From the NCBI GenBank assembly GCA_029227815.1, contig CP118523.1, positions 3,844,001 through 3,908,000 on the forward strand: a DNA stretch of 64,000 nt, given 5' to 3'. Below the pieces are notes generated by a model, which searched no databases, was not told the DNA's origin, and worked only from the letters and a program-made list of their open reading frames with translations. Each line of letters opens with the position of its first letter. The stretch's first letter is position 1. Shown in pieces: positions 27,916 through 38,303 of this stretch. Source of the DNA: Clostridiaceae bacterium M8S5 (GTDB lineage Bacteria; Bacillota; Clostridia; Tissierellales; MCWD3). Position numbers and translations under genes: made by a program.

Positions 27916-28092
27916 TTACTTAACTATTTCAACCATGTGACTTACTTTGTTGATCATTCCTCTTATTTGTGCATTGTCTTGATGCTCAACTATCTGACCT
28001 ATTTTCTTTAGTCCCAATGCTTCGATAGTTCTCTTTTGCTTTTCTATTCTTCCTATCTTGCTTCTTACTAATTTTATTTTAATAGTAGCCAA
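27916..28092 (-). CDS. rpmD: 50S ribosomal protein L30
   Basis: 58 residues with a TTG start at 28092 after GGGGGGAAATACC. The sequence [20 protein letters not shown] and [20 protein letters not shown] is typical of bacterial short L30. It sits between rpsE and rplO as expected. The TTG start is the only one consistent with the alignment to the family. Confidence 0.95.
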   Translation of the reverse strand: MATIKIKLVRSKIGRIEKQKRTIEALGLKKIGQIVEHQDNAQIRGMINKVSHMVEIVK

Positions 28093-28104
28093 GGTATTTC
28101 CCCC

Positions 28105-28611
28105 CTAACTCAAAATCTCTTCTACAGATTTTCCTCTAATTTTTGCAACTTCTTCTACTGTCTTAAGTTCTGATAAACCATTCATAACAGCATTTAACAT
28201 GTTTCTAGGATTGTTAGATCCTAATGATTTTGTTCTGATATCTTTAACTCCTGCAAGCTCAAGTATAGCACGTACTGGACCTCCAGCAATAACTCCTGTA
28301 CCTTCTGGAGCTGGTTTTAATAATACACTACCTGAACCAAAGTTTCCAATTATTTGATGTGGAATTGTAGTTCCTACAATAGGTACCTTTATAACGTGTT
28401 TTTTAGCATCTTGGATAGCTTTTCTGATAGCATCTGGAATCTCTATAGCTTTCGCCATTCCAACTCCTATATGCCCTTCTTTATCACCAACAACTACCAA
28501 TGCACTAAATCTAAAGTTTCTACCACCTTTTACAACTTTAGTAACACGATTTATATTAACAACCTGCTCTTTCAAGTCTAATTGGCTTGCATCTATTAAT
28601 TCACGGCGCAT
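28105..28611 (-). CDS. rpsE: 30S ribosomal protein S5
   Basis: 168 residues: N-terminal dsRBD-like domain ([20 protein letters not shown]) and C-terminal domain ([20 protein letters not shown]). S5 helps form the mRNA entry channel and influences accuracy. A strong GGAGGG site precedes the ATG, 15 nt after rplR. Confidence 0.98.
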   Translation of the reverse strand: MRRELIDASQLDLKEQVVNINRVTKVVKGGRNFRFSALVVVGDKEGHIGVGMAKAIEIPDAIRKAIQDAKKHVIKVPIVGTTIPHQIIGNFGSGSVLLKPAPEGTGVIAGGPVRAILELAGVKDIRTKSLGSNNPRNMLNAVMNGLSELKTVEEVAKIRGKSVEEILS

Positions 28612-28626
28612 TTGTTTCCCTCCTTT

Positions 28627-28989
28627 TTAGAATCGAAGTCCTGCTTCTCTTGCACCTTCTGCAAGTTCCTTAACTCTTCCATGATATAAATATCCGCCTC
28701 TGTCAAATACTACAGCTTCTATTCCATTTTTCTTTGCTCTTTCTCCAACTAATTTACCAACAAGTTTTGCAGCTTCTTTATTTCCTGTAGCCTTTACAGC
28801 CTCTGCAACTTCTTTGTCCAAAGTAGAAGCGGAAACTATAGTCTTGCCGTTAACGTCATCTATAACTTGTGCATAGATATTTTTTAAGCTTCTAAATACG
28901 TTAAGTCTAGGTCTCTCAGGAGTTCCTGATACATTGCTTCTTAAATGCCTTTTTTTTCTTCTCTCGTTTTTATTAACCTTCTTAAGCAT
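28627..28989 (-). CDS. rplR: 50S ribosomal protein L18
   Basis: 120 residues. [24 protein letters not shown] and the ending [17 protein letters not shown] are family marks. L18 binds 5S rRNA together with L5. Positioned between rplF and rpsE. Confidence 0.98.
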   Translation of the reverse strand: MLKKVNKNERRKKRHLRSNVSGTPERPRLNVFRSLKNIYAQVIDDVNGKTIVSASTLDKEVAEAVKATGNKEAAKLVGKLVGERAKKNGIEAVVFDRGGYLYHGRVKELAEGAREAGLRF

Positions 28990-29005
28990 CCTCTTTCACT
29001 CCTTT

Positions 29006-29545
29006 CTACTTAGCAGTCTTTCCTTCCTTACGTCTTACATATTCACCTTCGTATCTAATTCCTTTTCCTTTATAAGGCTCAGGTTTTCTCCAATCTCTTA
29101 TAACAGCAGCATAGTTTCCTACTCTCTGCTTATCTATACCTTTAACAACTATTTTAGTGTTAGATGGCACTTCAACTTCAATACCTTGTGGATCTTCCAT
29201 TTCAACTGGATGTGAAAAACCTAAGTTAAGAACCAATTTCTTACCTTGCTTAGACGCTCTGTATCCAACACCTACGATTTCAAGAGTCTTTTCATAGCCT
29301 TTTGTAACTCCTTCTACCATGTTAGCAATAAGAGTTCTAGTTAATCCATGTAGAGACTTGTGCTTTTTATTTTCGCTTGGTCTAACAACATTTATAACAT
29401 TGTCTTCTATTTCTATTTTCATGTCTCTATCAAGTTTTTGTTCTAATTGTCCTTTTGGTCCTTTAACTATCATATAGTTTTTTTCATCTAATTTTATTTC
29501 AACTCCAGCAGGTATATCTATTGGCTTTAAGCCTATTCTTGACAT
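29006..29545 (-). CDS. rplF: 50S ribosomal protein L6
   Basis: 179 residues with the duplicated L6 fold; start [17 protein letters not shown] and the C-terminal motif [21 protein letters not shown] are diagnostic. It binds near the sarcin-ricin loop and elongation-factor site. Preceded by AGGAGGTG. Confidence 0.98.
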   Translation of the reverse strand: MSRIGLKPIDIPAGVEIKLDEKNYMIVKGPKGQLEQKLDRDMKIEIEDNVINVVRPSENKKHKSLHGLTRTLIANMVEGVTKGYEKTLEIVGVGYRASKQGKKLVLNLGFSHPVEMEDPQGIEVEVPSNTKIVVKGIDKQRVGNYAAVIRDWRKPEPYKGKGIRYEGEYVRRKEGKTAK

Positions 29546-29582
29546 GATTGCACCTCCTGTTTCCTAGTATAACATAAATCTA

Positions 29583-29981
29583 TTACCATACGTAGCAGAT
29601 TACTTCTCCACCAGCATTGTTCTTTCTAGCGTTTTTATCTGTCATAATTCCTTTTGATGTAGACAATATTGCTATCCCAAGTCCGCCTAATACCTTAGGT
29701 ATTTCGTTTCTCTTAGCATAAACCCTTAAACCAGGCTTTGATATTCTCTTAATTCCAGATATTACTTTTTCTTTCTCGCTAGTGTACTTTAGCTTTATTC
29801 TAATTATTCCTTGCTTGTCATCTTCTATGAAGTCACAGCCTTTTATATATCCTTCTTCTAGTAATATGTTAACAATACTTTTCTTAATGTTAGAAGCAGG
29901 AACATCAACATTTTGATGTCTAGCACTATTAGCATTTCTTATTCTAGTTAACATATCAGCAATTGGATCAGTCATAACCAT
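29583..29981 (-). CDS. rpsH: 30S ribosomal protein S8
   Basis: 132 residues. [18 protein letters not shown] and the C-terminal [26 protein letters not shown] are diagnostic. S8 binds helix 21 of 16S rRNA. The first ATG is 8 nt after GGAGG and is preferred over the internal ATG two codons later. Confidence 0.98.
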   Translation of the reverse strand: MVMTDPIADMLTRIRNANSARHQNVDVPASNIKKSIVNILLEEGYIKGCDFIEDDKQGIIRIKLKYTSEKEKVISGIKRISKPGLRVYAKRNEIPKVLGGLGIAILSTSKGIMTDKNARKNNAGGEVICYVW

Positions 29982-30011
29982 CAGAGCTACCTCCTTCCAT
30001 TTACCTAAATA

Positions 30012-30197
30012 TTACCAACTTGCTTTTCTTACTCCTGGTATCTCACCCTTATATGCTAGTTCCCTAAAGCAAATACGGCAAATGCCAAATTTTCTCAGAT
30101 AAGCATGTGGTCTTCCGCATATTCTACATCTTGAATAGCTTCTTGTACTAAATTTAGGTTTTCTTTGTTGCTTAACCTTCATTGATTTTTTAGCCAC
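30012..30197 (-). CDS. rpsZ: 30S ribosomal protein S14, type Z (zinc-binding)
   Basis: 61 residues, the short zinc form. Ligands are Cys24, Cys27, Cys40 and Cys43 in CRICG and CRICF. It sits in the head of the small subunit. Located between rplE and rpsH as usual. Confidence 0.98.
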   Translation of the reverse strand: MAKKSMKVKQQRKPKFSTRSYSRCRICGRPHAYLRKFGICRICFRELAYKGEIPGVRKASW

Positions 30198-30211
30198 AAG
30201 TATACCTCCTT

Positions 30212-30754
30212 CTACTTTTTAAAGGGCATTCCCATAAGTTTCAATAATTCTCTAGCTTCTTCGTCTGTATTAGCCGTAGTTACTATGATTATATCCATTC
30301 CCTTAATCTTGTCTATTTTATCGTACTCAATTTCTGGGAATATTAGTTGCTCTTTTACTCCTAAGGCATAGTTTCCTCTTCCATCGAACGCTGTTGAAGA
30401 AATACCTCTGAAGTCTCTAACCCTCGGTAATGCAATTGATATTAATTTATCTAAGAAGTCATACATTTTTTCTCCTCTTAGAGTTGTCTTGCAACCTATT
30501 GGCATACCAGTTCTTATTTTAAAGTTAGAAACAGATTTCTTAGCCTTTGTTATAACAGGCTTTTGTCCAGTTATAGTACTCATTTCGCCAACTGCTGCTT
30601 CTAATATCTTAGGATTATCTTTCGCCTCGCCAAGTCCCATATTTACGATTATCTTCTCAACTTTTGGTACTTGCATTACATTTTCATATTTGAATTTGTC
30701 CATCATTGCTGGAACTAATTCACTTTTATATCTATCTTTAAGTCTTGATGCCAC
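30212..30754 (-). CDS. rplE: 50S ribosomal protein L5
   Basis: 180 residues from a GTG at 30754, 9 nt after GGAGG; a GTG two codons upstream is only 3 nt from that site. [36 protein letters not shown] and the C-terminal [20 protein letters not shown] are diagnostic. L5 binds 5S rRNA and contacts P-site tRNA. Confidence 0.97.
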   Translation of the reverse strand: MASRLKDRYKSELVPAMMDKFKYENVMQVPKVEKIIVNMGLGEAKDNPKILEAAVGEMSTITGQKPVITKAKKSVSNFKIRTGMPIGCKTTLRGEKMYDFLDKLISIALPRVRDFRGISSTAFDGRGNYALGVKEQLIFPEIEYDKIDKIKGMDIIIVTTANTDEEARELLKLMGMPFKK

Positions 30755-30782
30755 TTGCACTTACCTCCTTTCCGACAGTAGC

Positions 30783-31094
30783 CTAGTCTAGAACTTCACC
30801 ACATTTGGCACAAATTCTAACTTTTTGACCATTTTCCAGTATCTTATGCTTAATTCTTACGCCTTTTTTATCTTTATTGCAATAATACATAACATTTGAT
30901 GCATCTACTGGTCCTTCTTGGTGAATTATTCCACCTTGTTGTACCTTTTGGGAAGCTTTTTTATGCTTTGTTAGCATATTTACTCCTTCAACAATAACTC
31001 TATTTTGTTTTGGCATAGCTTCTAGTACTTTACCAACTTTTCCAGCATCTTTACCTGTTATCTTTACAACTGTATCGCCTTTCTTAATGTGCAT
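30783..31094 (-). CDS. rplX: 50S ribosomal protein L24
   Basis: 103 residues with an N-terminal KOW motif (KKGDTVVKITGKDAGKVGKVL) and a C-terminal Cys pair (RICAKCGEVLD) plus a further Cys in MYYCNKDKKG. L24 starts large-subunit assembly. Preceded by GGAGGTG. Confidence 0.98.
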   Translation of the reverse strand: MHIKKGDTVVKITGKDAGKVGKVLEAMPKQNRVIVEGVNMLTKHKKASQKVQQGGIIHQEGPVDASNVMYYCNKDKKGVRIKHKILENGQKVRICAKCGEVLD

Positions 31095-31108
31095 TATTAC
31101 ACCTCCTT

Positions 31109-31477
31109 CTATAACACTTCAGGTGCCAATGATATTATTTTCATGAAACTGCGTTGTCTTAGTTCTCTACATACAGGACCAAATATACGCGTTCCAACTG
31201 GTGTTTTATCTTCTTTTATGATTACTGCAGCATTTTCATCAAAATTAATATAACTTCCATCATTTCTTTTGATAGGATTTACAGTTCTCACTATAACTGC
31301 CTTAACCACTTCTCCCTTTTTAACAACACCTCCTGGCGTTGCATTTTTAACGCTACAAACAATTATATCACCAACGGTAGCATACTTTCTTCTTGAGCCA
31401 CCAAGTACTTTTATACATAATAACTCTTTAGCGCCTGAATTATCAGCTACCTTAAGACGAGTTTCTGCTTGAATCAT
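31109..31477 (-). CDS. rplN: 50S ribosomal protein L14
   Basis: 122 residues beginning [20 protein letters not shown] and ending [12 protein letters not shown], both diagnostic. L14 lies at the subunit interface and is the RsfS silencing-factor site. Strong GGAGGG upstream. Confidence 0.98.
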   Translation of the reverse strand: MIQAETRLKVADNSGAKELLCIKVLGGSRRKYATVGDIIVCSVKNATPGGVVKKGEVVKAVIVRTVNPIKRNDGSYINFDENAAVIIKEDKTPVGTRIFGPVCRELRQRSFMKIISLAPEVL

Positions 31478-31508
31478 GTGTTACCCTCCCTTCGAATAAC
31501 TGTGTTAA

Positions 31509-31766
31509 TTATTTTGCTTTCTCAACAATTTCAACCAAACGCCATCTCTTTTGTTTACTCAATGGTCTTGTTTCCATTATTCTAACTTTATCGCCTATTC
31601 CACAAACATTATTTTCATCATGAGCTTTGAATTTTGTAGTCCTCTTAACTTGTTTTCCATATAAAGGGTGAGCAACAAAAGTTTCTACAGCAACAACTAC
31701 AGTCTTATCCATCTTGTCGCTTACTACACGGCCTATTCTTACTTTTCTATTACCTCTATCTTCCAT
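31509..31766 (-). CDS. rpsQ: 30S ribosomal protein S17
   Basis: 85 residues, an OB-fold 16S rRNA-binding protein. [26 protein letters not shown] and [23 protein letters not shown] are characteristic. Between rpmC and rplN, preceded by GGAGGG. Confidence 0.98.
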   Translation of the reverse strand: MEDRGNRKVRIGRVVSDKMDKTVVVAVETFVAHPLYGKQVKRTTKFKAHDENNVCGIGDKVRIMETRPLSKQKRWRLVEIVEKAK

Positions 31767-31801
31767 TCTCAGATAGCCCTCCTTTCTGAAGCTATAACAT
31801 C

Positions 31802-32005
31802 CTATTTGTTACTTAAATTCAATTCGCGCTCTCTAACAACTGTTTTTAATCTCGCTATATCTTTTCTAACAGCTTTTATTCTCATTGGATTATCAAGCTG
31901 TCCTGTAGCTAGTTGAAATCTTAAATTAAAAAGTTCTGTCTTGAATTCGTTTAATTTTAAATCTAACTCTTGAGTAGTCATCTCTCTTAATTCACTAGCT
32001 CTCAT
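31802..32005 (-). CDS. rpmC: 50S ribosomal protein L29
   Basis: 67 residues from ATG 32005, 7-9 nt after GGTGGTGAA; a longer frame to 32017 starts before this site. A two-helix protein at the exit tunnel: [18 protein letters not shown] and [19 protein letters not shown] are typical. It overlaps the 3' end of rplP by 11 bases. Confidence 0.96.
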   Translation of the reverse strand: MRASELREMTTQELDLKLNEFKTELFNLRFQLATGQLDNPMRIKAVRKDIARLKTVVRERELNLSNK

Positions 32006-32438
32006 TAGCTTCACCACCCTTTTCAGTTAGGTCTTCTCTTGCAATTACCTTACATTTTATTGGTAACTTATTTATAGCAAGCCTCATTGCTTCTCTAGCT
32101 AAACCTTCTTCTATACCAGCAATTTCAAATAATACTCTTCCTGGCTTTACTACTGCTACCCAATATTCTGGTGAACCCTTACCTTTACCCATACGAGTCT
32201 CGGCAGGTTTTCTAGTTACTGGCTTATCTGGAAAGACTTTAATCCATATCTTTCCTCCTCTTTTTACATGCCTTGTCATAGCTCTTCTGGCAGCCTCTAT
32301 TTGATTAGATGTTATCCAAGCAGGCTCTAATGCCTGTATACCATACTCTCCATAAGTAACTTTGTTACCACGAGTTGCCTTACCTGTCATTCTTCCTCTA
32401 TGAACTTTACGATGTTTTGTTCTTTTAGGCATTAACAT
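31995..32438 (-). CDS. rplP: 50S ribosomal protein L16
   Basis: 147 residues, start [21 protein letters not shown]. The motif [25 protein letters not shown] is invariant. L16 shapes the A-site tRNA-binding region. GGAGGAATATCT precedes the first ATG. Confidence 0.98.
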   Translation of the reverse strand: MLMPKRTKHRKVHRGRMTGKATRGNKVTYGEYGIQALEPAWITSNQIEAARRAMTRHVKRGGKIWIKVFPDKPVTRKPAETRMGKGKGSPEYWVAVVKPGRVLFEIAGIEEGLAREAMRLAINKLPIKCKVIAREDLTEKGGEANES

Positions 32439-32464
32439 AGATATTCCTCCTTCCTGCAGGTTCG

Positions 32465-33133
32465 TTACTTTTTATCATTTTTTCTAGGTTGTGCGTTACC
32501 TTTTGTAGGTAAAACTTCACCTTTATATATCCATACTTTTACACCAAGTTTTCCATAAGTTGTATCTGCTTCAGCAAATCCATATCCTATATCTGCTCTT
32601 AATGTTTGTAAAGGTATATTTCCTTCGCTGTATCCTTCAGTTCTAGCCATATCTGCTCCACCAAGTCTTCCTGATACTGCTGTCTTAATACCTTTTGCTC
32701 CAGCTCTCATTGATCTTTGGATTGATTGCTTCATAGCTCTTCTAAAAGATACTCTTCTCTCTAATTGAGAAGCTATATTCTCAGCTACTAATTGAGCATC
32801 TGTCTCTGGTCTTTTGATTTCTTCAACATTTAAAGAAACTTTTTTGCCAGTCATTTTTTCTATATCTTTTCTTAATTGTTCTACTCCTGATCCGCCTTTA
32901 CCTATAACCATTCCTGGTTTAGCTGTATATATGTTTAACTTAATTCTCTTTGCAGATCTTTCTATTTCAGTTTTTGATATTCCCGATAAGAACAATTTCT
33001 TTTTAACATAAGTTCTTATTTTATGGTCTTCTACTAAGAAGTCAGCAAAGTCTTTTTTCTTTGCGTACCATCTTGAATCCCAGTCTTTAATAACTCCGAC
33101 TCTTAAACCATGCGGGTTAACTTTTTGACCCAT
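32465..33133 (-). CDS. rpsC: 30S ribosomal protein S3
   Basis: 222 residues. [24 protein letters not shown], the KH-domain motif [13 protein letters not shown] and the C-terminal [18 protein letters not shown] are diagnostic. S3 forms part of the mRNA entry tunnel. Follows rplV by 17 nt. Confidence 0.98.
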   Translation of the reverse strand: MGQKVNPHGLRVGVIKDWDSRWYAKKKDFADFLVEDHKIRTYVKKKLFLSGISKTEIERSAKRIKLNIYTAKPGMVIGKGGSGVEQLRKDIEKMTGKKVSLNVEEIKRPETDAQLVAENIASQLERRVSFRRAMKQSIQRSMRAGAKGIKTAVSGRLGGADMARTEGYSEGNIPLQTLRADIGYGFAEADTTYGKLGVKVWIYKGEVLPTKGNAQPRKNDKK

Positions 33134-33150
33134 CTTTTCCCCTCCTTTTC

Positions 33151-33486
33151 CTACTCTCGTTCTTTAAGCACAACACCAACGTGACTAGTTCTCTTTCTGA
33201 TATGAAAAGCTCTACCTTGTGCTCTTGGTCTATATCTTTTTAGGGTTGGTCCTTGGTTTGCATATGCCTGTGCAACATAAAGATTATCTCTATCTAAATC
33301 AAAGTTGTTCTCTGCATTTGCAAGTGCTGATTTGACTACTTTACCTAGTACCTCGGCGCCTTTAGTTGGCATGTACTTTAGTATAGCAACAGCTTCCATA
33401 ACGCTTTTGCCTCTTACTAAATCAGCAGCTAATTGCACTTTTCTAGGTGAAATACGGACATGTTTTGCAATAGCTTTAGCTTCCAC
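33151..33486 (-). CDS. rplV: 50S ribosomal protein L22
   Basis: 111 residues. [19 protein letters not shown] and the tunnel-lining beta-hairpin ending [15 protein letters not shown] are diagnostic. The hairpin region is where macrolide-resistance changes map in other species; no unusual change is evident. Between rpsS and rpsC. Confidence 0.98.
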   Translation of the reverse strand: MEAKAIAKHVRISPRKVQLAADLVRGKSVMEAVAILKYMPTKGAEVLGKVVKSALANAENNFDLDRDNLYVAQAYANQGPTLKRYRPRAQGRAFHIRKRTSHVGVVLKERE

Positions 33487-33522
33487 TCATATCCCTCCTT
33501 ATTGACTATTCTTATAAAATAT

Positions 33523-33807
33523 CTATCTTACAGAACTTGATTTTTCATTTTTTCCTGCATGGCCTCTATAAGTTCTAGTTGGTGCAAATTCACCTAACTT
33601 ATGACCTACCATGTCTTCTGTTACATAAACAGGTACGTGTTTTCTTCCATCATGAACAGCTAATGTGTGGCCTATCATTTGTGGAAAAATTGTTGATCTA
33701 CGTGACCATGTCTTTATAACTTTCTTTTCATTTGCCTCGTTAAGTTTCTCTACCTTTTTTAGTAAATGATCGTCACAAAATGGACCTTTCTTTACTGATC
33801 TACCCAT
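33523..33807 (-). CDS. rpsS: 30S ribosomal protein S19
   Basis: 94 residues starting [21 protein letters not shown] and containing [22 protein letters not shown], both invariant. S19 forms a complex with S13 in the head. Between rplB and rplV. Confidence 0.98.
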   Translation of the reverse strand: MGRSVKKGPFCDDHLLKKVEKLNEANEKKVIKTWSRRSTIFPQMIGHTLAVHDGRKHVPVYVTEDMVGHKLGEFAPTRTYRGHAGKNEKSSSVR

Positions 33808-33858
33808 TCAAAGCTCCTCCTTTCGAACCTTATTTGCTATTAATTAGATTACGAAAAG

Positions 33859-34692
33859 TTATTTTTTCTTTCTACTCTTAACAATAAATTTATTAGATTT
33901 TTTGTTCTTCTTACGAGTTTTGTATCCTAATGCTGGTTTACCCCACGGAGTTACAGGACTTGGTCTACCTATTGGTGATCTACCTTCTCCTCCACCATGT
34001 GGATGGTCGTTAGGGTTCATAACACTACCTCTTACAGTAGGTCTAATTCCCATGTGTCTCTTTCTTCCAGCTTTACCTATTGTGATATTTTCATGATCTG
34101 TATTTCCTACTTGACCTATTGTTGCTCTACACTCTATTCTTACTAATCTAACTTCTCCAGATGGAAGTCTTACTTGAGCGTAATCACCTTCTTTAGCCAT
34201 AAGCTGTGCTTGGTTACCAGCTGATCTTACTAACTGACCACCTTTACCAGCTTTCATTTCTATATTGTGGATCATGATACCTACTGGTATGTTCTTAAGT
34301 GGTAATGCATTACCTACTTTTATATCTGCATTTGGCCCAGACATTATAACAGTACCAACTTTTAATCCGTTAGGTGCTAATATATATCTCTTCTCACCAT
34401 CTGCATAATTTATAAGTGCTATATTTGCTGATCTATTTGGATCATACTCAATCGCAGCAACTTTACCAGGGATATCATCTTTATTTCTCTTAAAGTCTAT
34501 GATTCTATATTTTCTCTTAGCTCCGCCGCCTTTATGACGAACTGTAATCTTACCACGTGCATTTCTTCCAGCGTGTTTCTTTAGTGTGGTAAGCAATGAC
34601 TTTTCTGGCTCTGTTTTAGTTATTTCTTCAAAAGTAGAAACAGTCATATGTCTAATAGCTGGCGAAGTAGGCTTGAACTTTTTAATACCCAC
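33859..34692 (-). CDS. rplB: 50S ribosomal protein L2
   Basis: 277 residues. L2 is needed for subunit joining and peptidyl transfer. The C-terminal [22 protein letters not shown] includes the conserved histidine loop, and [21 protein letters not shown] is the usual start. Preceded by GGAGGGA. Confidence 0.98.
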   Translation of the reverse strand: MGIKKFKPTSPAIRHMTVSTFEEITKTEPEKSLLTTLKKHAGRNARGKITVRHKGGGAKRKYRIIDFKRNKDDIPGKVAAIEYDPNRSANIALINYADGEKRYILAPNGLKVGTVIMSGPNADIKVGNALPLKNIPVGIMIHNIEMKAGKGGQLVRSAGNQAQLMAKEGDYAQVRLPSGEVRLVRIECRATIGQVGNTDHENITIGKAGRKRHMGIRPTVRGSVMNPNDHPHGGGEGRSPIGRPSPVTPWGKPALGYKTRKKNKKSNKFIVKSRKKK

Positions 34693-34731
34693 AGTTTTCC
34701 CTCCTTCTCTTAACTTGAGTGAATATAATTA

Positions 34732-35022
34732 CTACATTCCTTCAAAGAACTCAATAGTTTTACTATCATCAGTTAACTTAACAATGGCCTTTTTCCAATC
34801 AGGTCTTTTTCCGATATTTCTACCCATTCTCTTAAGTTTACCTTTCATATTCATAGTATTTACTTTTTCAACTTTAACGTCAAAAATTCTCTCTATTGCT
34901 TTTTTTATTTCTGATTTATTTGCATTCTTGTCTACAGCAAAGGTGTACTTTCTATCTGCCATTGCATCCATACTTTGTTCAGATATTATAGGCTTTCTTA
35001 TAATGTCATAAGGGCTTCTCAT
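34732..35022 (-). CDS. rplW: 50S ribosomal protein L23
   Basis: 96 residues. [13 protein letters not shown] and [19 protein letters not shown] are typical. L23 lies at the tunnel exit and docks trigger factor and SRP. Its ATG overlaps the rplD stop by one base (TAATG), a coupled start. Confidence 0.98.
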   Translation of the reverse strand: MRSPYDIIRKPIISEQSMDAMADRKYTFAVDKNANKSEIKKAIERIFDVKVEKVNTMNMKGKLKRMGRNIGKRPDWKKAIVKLTDDSKTIEFFEGM

Positions 35023-35645
35023 TATGCATACACCTCCTCAACTTTTTTTGCAGCATCTTTAGTAATAATAAACATATCATACTTTAATATGTCATAAACA
35101 TTTAATGTATTAACTAGTGTAGATTCAACACCAGGAATATTGTTTACTGATTTGATTACATTTTCATCTTTCTCATCCATTACTATAAGTGCTTTTTTCT
35201 TTACATCAAAATTCTTTAAGATATTTACCATATCTTTTGTCTTTGGCTGCTCCATCTTCAATTCTTCTAATACTACTATTTCATTATCTAGAACTTTCGA
35301 ACTTAAAGCAGACTTCATTGCCAATCTCTTAACCTTTTTTGGTATGCTATAAGAATAGTCTCTTGGCTTTGGAGCAAATACTACTCCTCCTCCTACCCAG
35401 TTAGGCTGTCTTATACTACCAGCACGAGCTCTACCAGTTCCTTTTTGTCTCCATGGCTTTCTTCCTCCACCACGCACTTCGGCTCTAGTCTTAGCTGACT
35501 GTGTTCCTTGTCTCTTGTTCGCAAGCTGGTTTTTGACAGCTTCATATAGAACATGTTGGTTTACTTCGATACCAAACACGTTATCACTTAATTCAATATC
35601 ACCAATTTGTTGGCCTGAAATATTATATAAAGCTACTTTTGGCAT
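35022..35645 (-). CDS. rplD: 50S ribosomal protein L4
   Basis: 207 residues. The tunnel loop [21 protein letters not shown] is intact. L4 is both a tunnel protein and, in some bacteria, an autoregulator of the S10 operon through the leader upstream of rpsJ; whether that holds here is not known. Follows rplC by 24 nt. Confidence 0.98.
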   Translation of the reverse strand: MPKVALYNISGQQIGDIELSDNVFGIEVNQHVLYEAVKNQLANKRQGTQSAKTRAEVRGGGRKPWRQKGTGRARAGSIRQPNWVGGGVVFAPKPRDYSYSIPKKVKRLAMKSALSSKVLDNEIVVLEELKMEQPKTKDMVNILKNFDVKKKALIVMDEKDENVIKSVNNIPGVESTLVNTLNVYDILKYDMFIITKDAAKKVEEVYA

Positions 35646-35669
35646 TCTAAATCCTCCTTTCTACGAAGC

Positions 35670-36302
35670 TTATTTTGTACCTTTAACAGTTTCTTTCACT
35701 ACTACTAATCCACCTTTAGGTCCTGGTACAGCTCCTTTAATCATTAATAGATTGTTTTCTACATCTACTTTAACAACTTCTAGGTTCTGAACTGTAACTC
35801 TCTCATGACCCATGCGGCCTGCATTTTTCATTCCTTTAAATACTCTAGCTGGATGCGCAGATGCTCCTAGTGAACCTGGCGCTCTATGGTATTTAGAACC
35901 GTGAGTTTCTGGTCCTCTTGATTGATTATGTCTCTTTATTGGACCTTGAGTTCCTTTACCTTTTGAAGTTCCAACAACATCGATTTTGTCTCCAGCAGCA
36001 AATATATCAGCTTTTAAAACTTGACCAACTTCGTAGTCATCTATGTTATTTACTCTGAATTCTCTTAAATATTTTTTATACTCTTTGCTTACTTTATCAA
36101 AGTGTCCTTTTAATGGTTTGTTAACCTTTTTCTCTTTGATGTCAGCAAATCCAACTTGTATAGCTGTATATCCATCTACTTCCTCTGTTTTCTTTTGATA
36201 CACAGTCATAGGTCCTGCCTCAACTACTGTCACTGGAATAACAACTCCATGCTCTCCAAATATTTGAGTCATCCCTACTTTTTTACCTATTATTCCTTTC
36301 AT
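35670..36302 (-). CDS. rplC: 50S ribosomal protein L3
   Basis: 210 residues starting [19 protein letters not shown]; the central [22 protein letters not shown] loop extends toward the peptidyl-transferase centre. Follows rpsJ by 72 nt with GGAGGTG upstream. Confidence 0.98.
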   Translation of the reverse strand: MKGIIGKKVGMTQIFGEHGVVIPVTVVEAGPMTVYQKKTEEVDGYTAIQVGFADIKEKKVNKPLKGHFDKVSKEYKKYLREFRVNNIDDYEVGQVLKADIFAAGDKIDVVGTSKGKGTQGPIKRHNQSRGPETHGSKYHRAPGSLGASAHPARVFKGMKNAGRMGHERVTVQNLEVVKVDVENNLLMIKGAVPGPKGGLVVVKETVKGTK

Positions 36303-36374
36303 CTTTACACCTCCTATTATCTTACAGCGGATTGCATATTTGCAATCATACTAAGCAAAGTGCAAAAGCTTAGC

Positions 36375-36698
36375 TTATAGCTTGATTTCAATATCAACTC
36401 CAGCAGGTAAGTTTAATCTCATTAATGATTCAACAGTTTTTGAAGTTGGACTTAATATGTCAATCAATCTTTTATGAGTTCTTTGTTCGAACTGCTCTCT
36501 TGAATCTTTGTACTTGTGAACTGCTCTTAGAATTGTTATAACTTGTTTTTCAGTTGGTAACGGCACAGGTCCTGACACCTTTGCTCCTGTTCTCTTTGCA
36601 GTTTCTACAATCTTTTGTGCTGAAAGATCAAGAATCTTGTGGTCGTATGCCTTAAGTCTAATTCTTATTTTCTGCTTCACATTAACTCCATTTGCCAT
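36375..36698 (-). CDS. rpsJ: 30S ribosomal protein S10
   Basis: 107 residues from ATG 36698, 9 nt after GGAGG. It is slightly longer than typical S10 because of the N-terminal MANGVNV before [16 protein letters not shown]; a GTG at codon 7 is an alternative start. Motifs [17 protein letters not shown] and [25 protein letters not shown] confirm it. S10 (NusE) also joins antitermination complexes through NusB/NusG. First gene of the long S10-spc-alpha transcript. Confidence 0.97.
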   Translation of the reverse strand: MANGVNVKQKIRIRLKAYDHKILDLSAQKIVETAKRTGAKVSGPVPLPTEKQVITILRAVHKYKDSREQFEQRTHKRLIDILSPTSKTVESLMRLNLPAGVDIEIKL

Positions 36699-36897
36699 TA
36701 GTAATTCCCTCCTTCTATCGCATGTTTAGTTCTACCATACGACATGGGATTGCCGATACACTCTTCCGTGTGTTTTGTATATTGATAATTAAATCAGCTA
36801 ATCCAACCGCCCGATTTATAATCGGACCTTCTCAGCAAAAATTCCCTGTTTTTACACAAGCAGCAACCTTTTGCCTCATCGCATGTCTGTAGCACAC
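36699..36897 (-). ncRNA. Structured 5' leader of the S10 operon
   Basis: About 200 nt lie between the predicted start of transcription and rpsJ. Several stems are visible on the minus strand, including CCGATT/AATCGG (36811-36825) and paired ACACAC/GTGT elements. No frame of length is present. A ribosomal-protein autoregulatory leader is likely from position; the class and ligand (L4 is one candidate) are inference. Confidence 0.5.
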
Positions 36898-36903
36898 CTT
36901 ATT

Positions 36904-36932
36904 ATTTTACAATATAACACCACAAAATACAA
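36904..36932 (-). promoter_or_regulatory. Sigma-A promoter for the S10-spc-alpha operon
   Basis: On the minus strand TTGTAT (36932-36927), a 17-nt spacer and TAAAAT (36909-36904). It follows a long A/T tract that could act as an UP element. Confidence 0.7.
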
Positions 36933-36963
36933 GGGTTTTTTTTATTTTTTTTTATTTATTTCT

Positions 36964-36995
36964 TCAAAAAAAGAAGAGGCTACTAACCCCTTCTT
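36964..36995 (-). terminator. Rho-independent terminator after tuf (copy 1)
   Basis: On the minus strand AAGAAGGGG (36995-36987) pairs with CCTCTTCTT (36979-36971, one G-U), followed by seven T. It separates the str operon from the S10 operon. Confidence 0.9.
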
Positions 36996-37012
36996 ATTTA
37001 TTATCTTTTAGA

Positions 37013-38206
37013 TTATTCTATAATCTCACTAACAACACCAGCACCAACTGTTCTTCCACCCTCACGGATAGCGAACTTAAGTCCTTTTTCCATTGCTATT
37101 GGTGTAATTAATTCTACTGATAACGCTGCGTTGTCTCCAGGCATACACATTTCTACGCCTTCTGCTAATTCTATTGCTCCTGTTACGTCTGTTGTTCTAA
37201 AGTATAATTGTGGTCTGTATCCACTAAAGAATGGCTTATGTCTTCCACCCTCTTTTTCTGTTAATACATATACCTCTGCTTTGAACTTCGTATGTGGTGT
37301 TATTGAACCAGGCTTTGCTAATACTTGACCTCTTTCAATATCTGTTCTTTGTACTCCTCTTAGTAATGCTCCGATGTTATCTCCTGCTCTTCCTTCATCT
37401 AGAAGCTTTCTGAACATCTCTACTCCTGTACATACTACTGATCTCTTCTCTTCTGTTAATCCTACGATCTCTATTGTATCTTGTACTTTTAGTACTCCTC
37501 TTTCTATTCTTCCTGTTGCAACTGTTCCTCTACCTGTGATTGAGAATACGTCCTCTACTGGCATTAGGAATGGTTGGTCTGTATCTCTTGCTGGCTCTGG
37601 TACTGCTCTATCTACTGCTTCCATAAGCTCTAATATCTTTGTTCCCCACTCACTTTGTGGATCTTCTAATGCTTTTAATGCTGATCCTACTACTACTTCT
37701 GCATTATCTCCATCAAACTCATATTCGCTTAGTAATTCTCTGATTTCCATTTCTACTAACTCGATTAACTCTTCGTCATCTACCATATCTGCTTTGTTTA
37801 AGAATACTACGATTTGTGGTACTCCTACTTGGCCTGATAATAGTATATGCTCTCTAGTTTGTGGCATTGGACCATCTGCTGCTGAACATACTAGGATCGC
37901 TCCATCCATTTGTGCTGCTCCTGTTATCATGTTCTTTACGTAGTCAGCATGTCCTGGGCAGTCCACGTGCGCGTAGTGTCTTGCTTCTGTCTCATACTCA
38001 ACGTGTGCTGTTGATATTGTGATTCCTCTTTCTCTTTCTTCTGGAGCTTTATCTATATTATCAAATGCTACTGCTTCTCCAGTTCCTAATCTCTCATGTA
38101 ACACTTTTGTGATTGCTGCTGTTAATGTTGTTTTACCGTGGTCTACGTGTCCTATTGTTCCTATGTTTACGTGTGGCTTATTTCTTTCAAATTTTGCTTT
38201 TGCCAT
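37013..38206 (-). CDS. tuf: Elongation factor Tu, copy 1 (intact)
   Basis: 397 residues. It brings aminoacyl-tRNA to the ribosome as a GTP complex. Motifs [27 protein letters not shown] and [15 protein letters not shown] form the GTPase site; domains 2 and 3 follow ([33 protein letters not shown]). It follows fusA as the end of the str operon. A second copy at 53216 is nearly identical in DNA but frameshifted, so this one must supply EF-Tu if the other is truly broken. Confidence 0.98.
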   Translation of the reverse strand: MAKAKFERNKPHVNIGTIGHVDHGKTTLTAAITKVLHERLGTGEAVAFDNIDKAPEERERGITISTAHVEYETEARHYAHVDCPGHADYVKNMITGAAQMDGAILVCSAADGPMPQTREHILLSGQVGVPQIVVFLNKADMVDDEELIELVEMEIRELLSEYEFDGDNAEVVVGSALKALEDPQSEWGTKILELMEAVDRAVPEPARDTDQPFLMPVEDVFSITGRGTVATGRIERGVLKVQDTIEIVGLTEEKRSVVCTGVEMFRKLLDEGRAGDNIGALLRGVQRTDIERGQVLAKPGSITPHTKFKAEVYVLTEKEGGRHKPFFSGYRPQLYFRTTDVTGAIELAEGVEMCMPGDNAALSVELITPIAMEKGLKFAIREGGRTVGAGVVSEIIE

Positions 38207-38303
38207 TGTTTTCTCCTCCTTAATTTCACTTTAAAAAGTTTAATATGTCAGACAAATTCAATATTTGTCTATTATTTTATAGGGTATCTTTATAGACAGT
38301 CCC

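Noticed and set aside
37374..37943. Long plus-strand frame opposite tuf copy 1 (and the same opposite copy 2)
   Set aside because: It mirrors the strongly biased codon use of EF-Tu; Ser/Thr/Pro-rich shadow without a start site.
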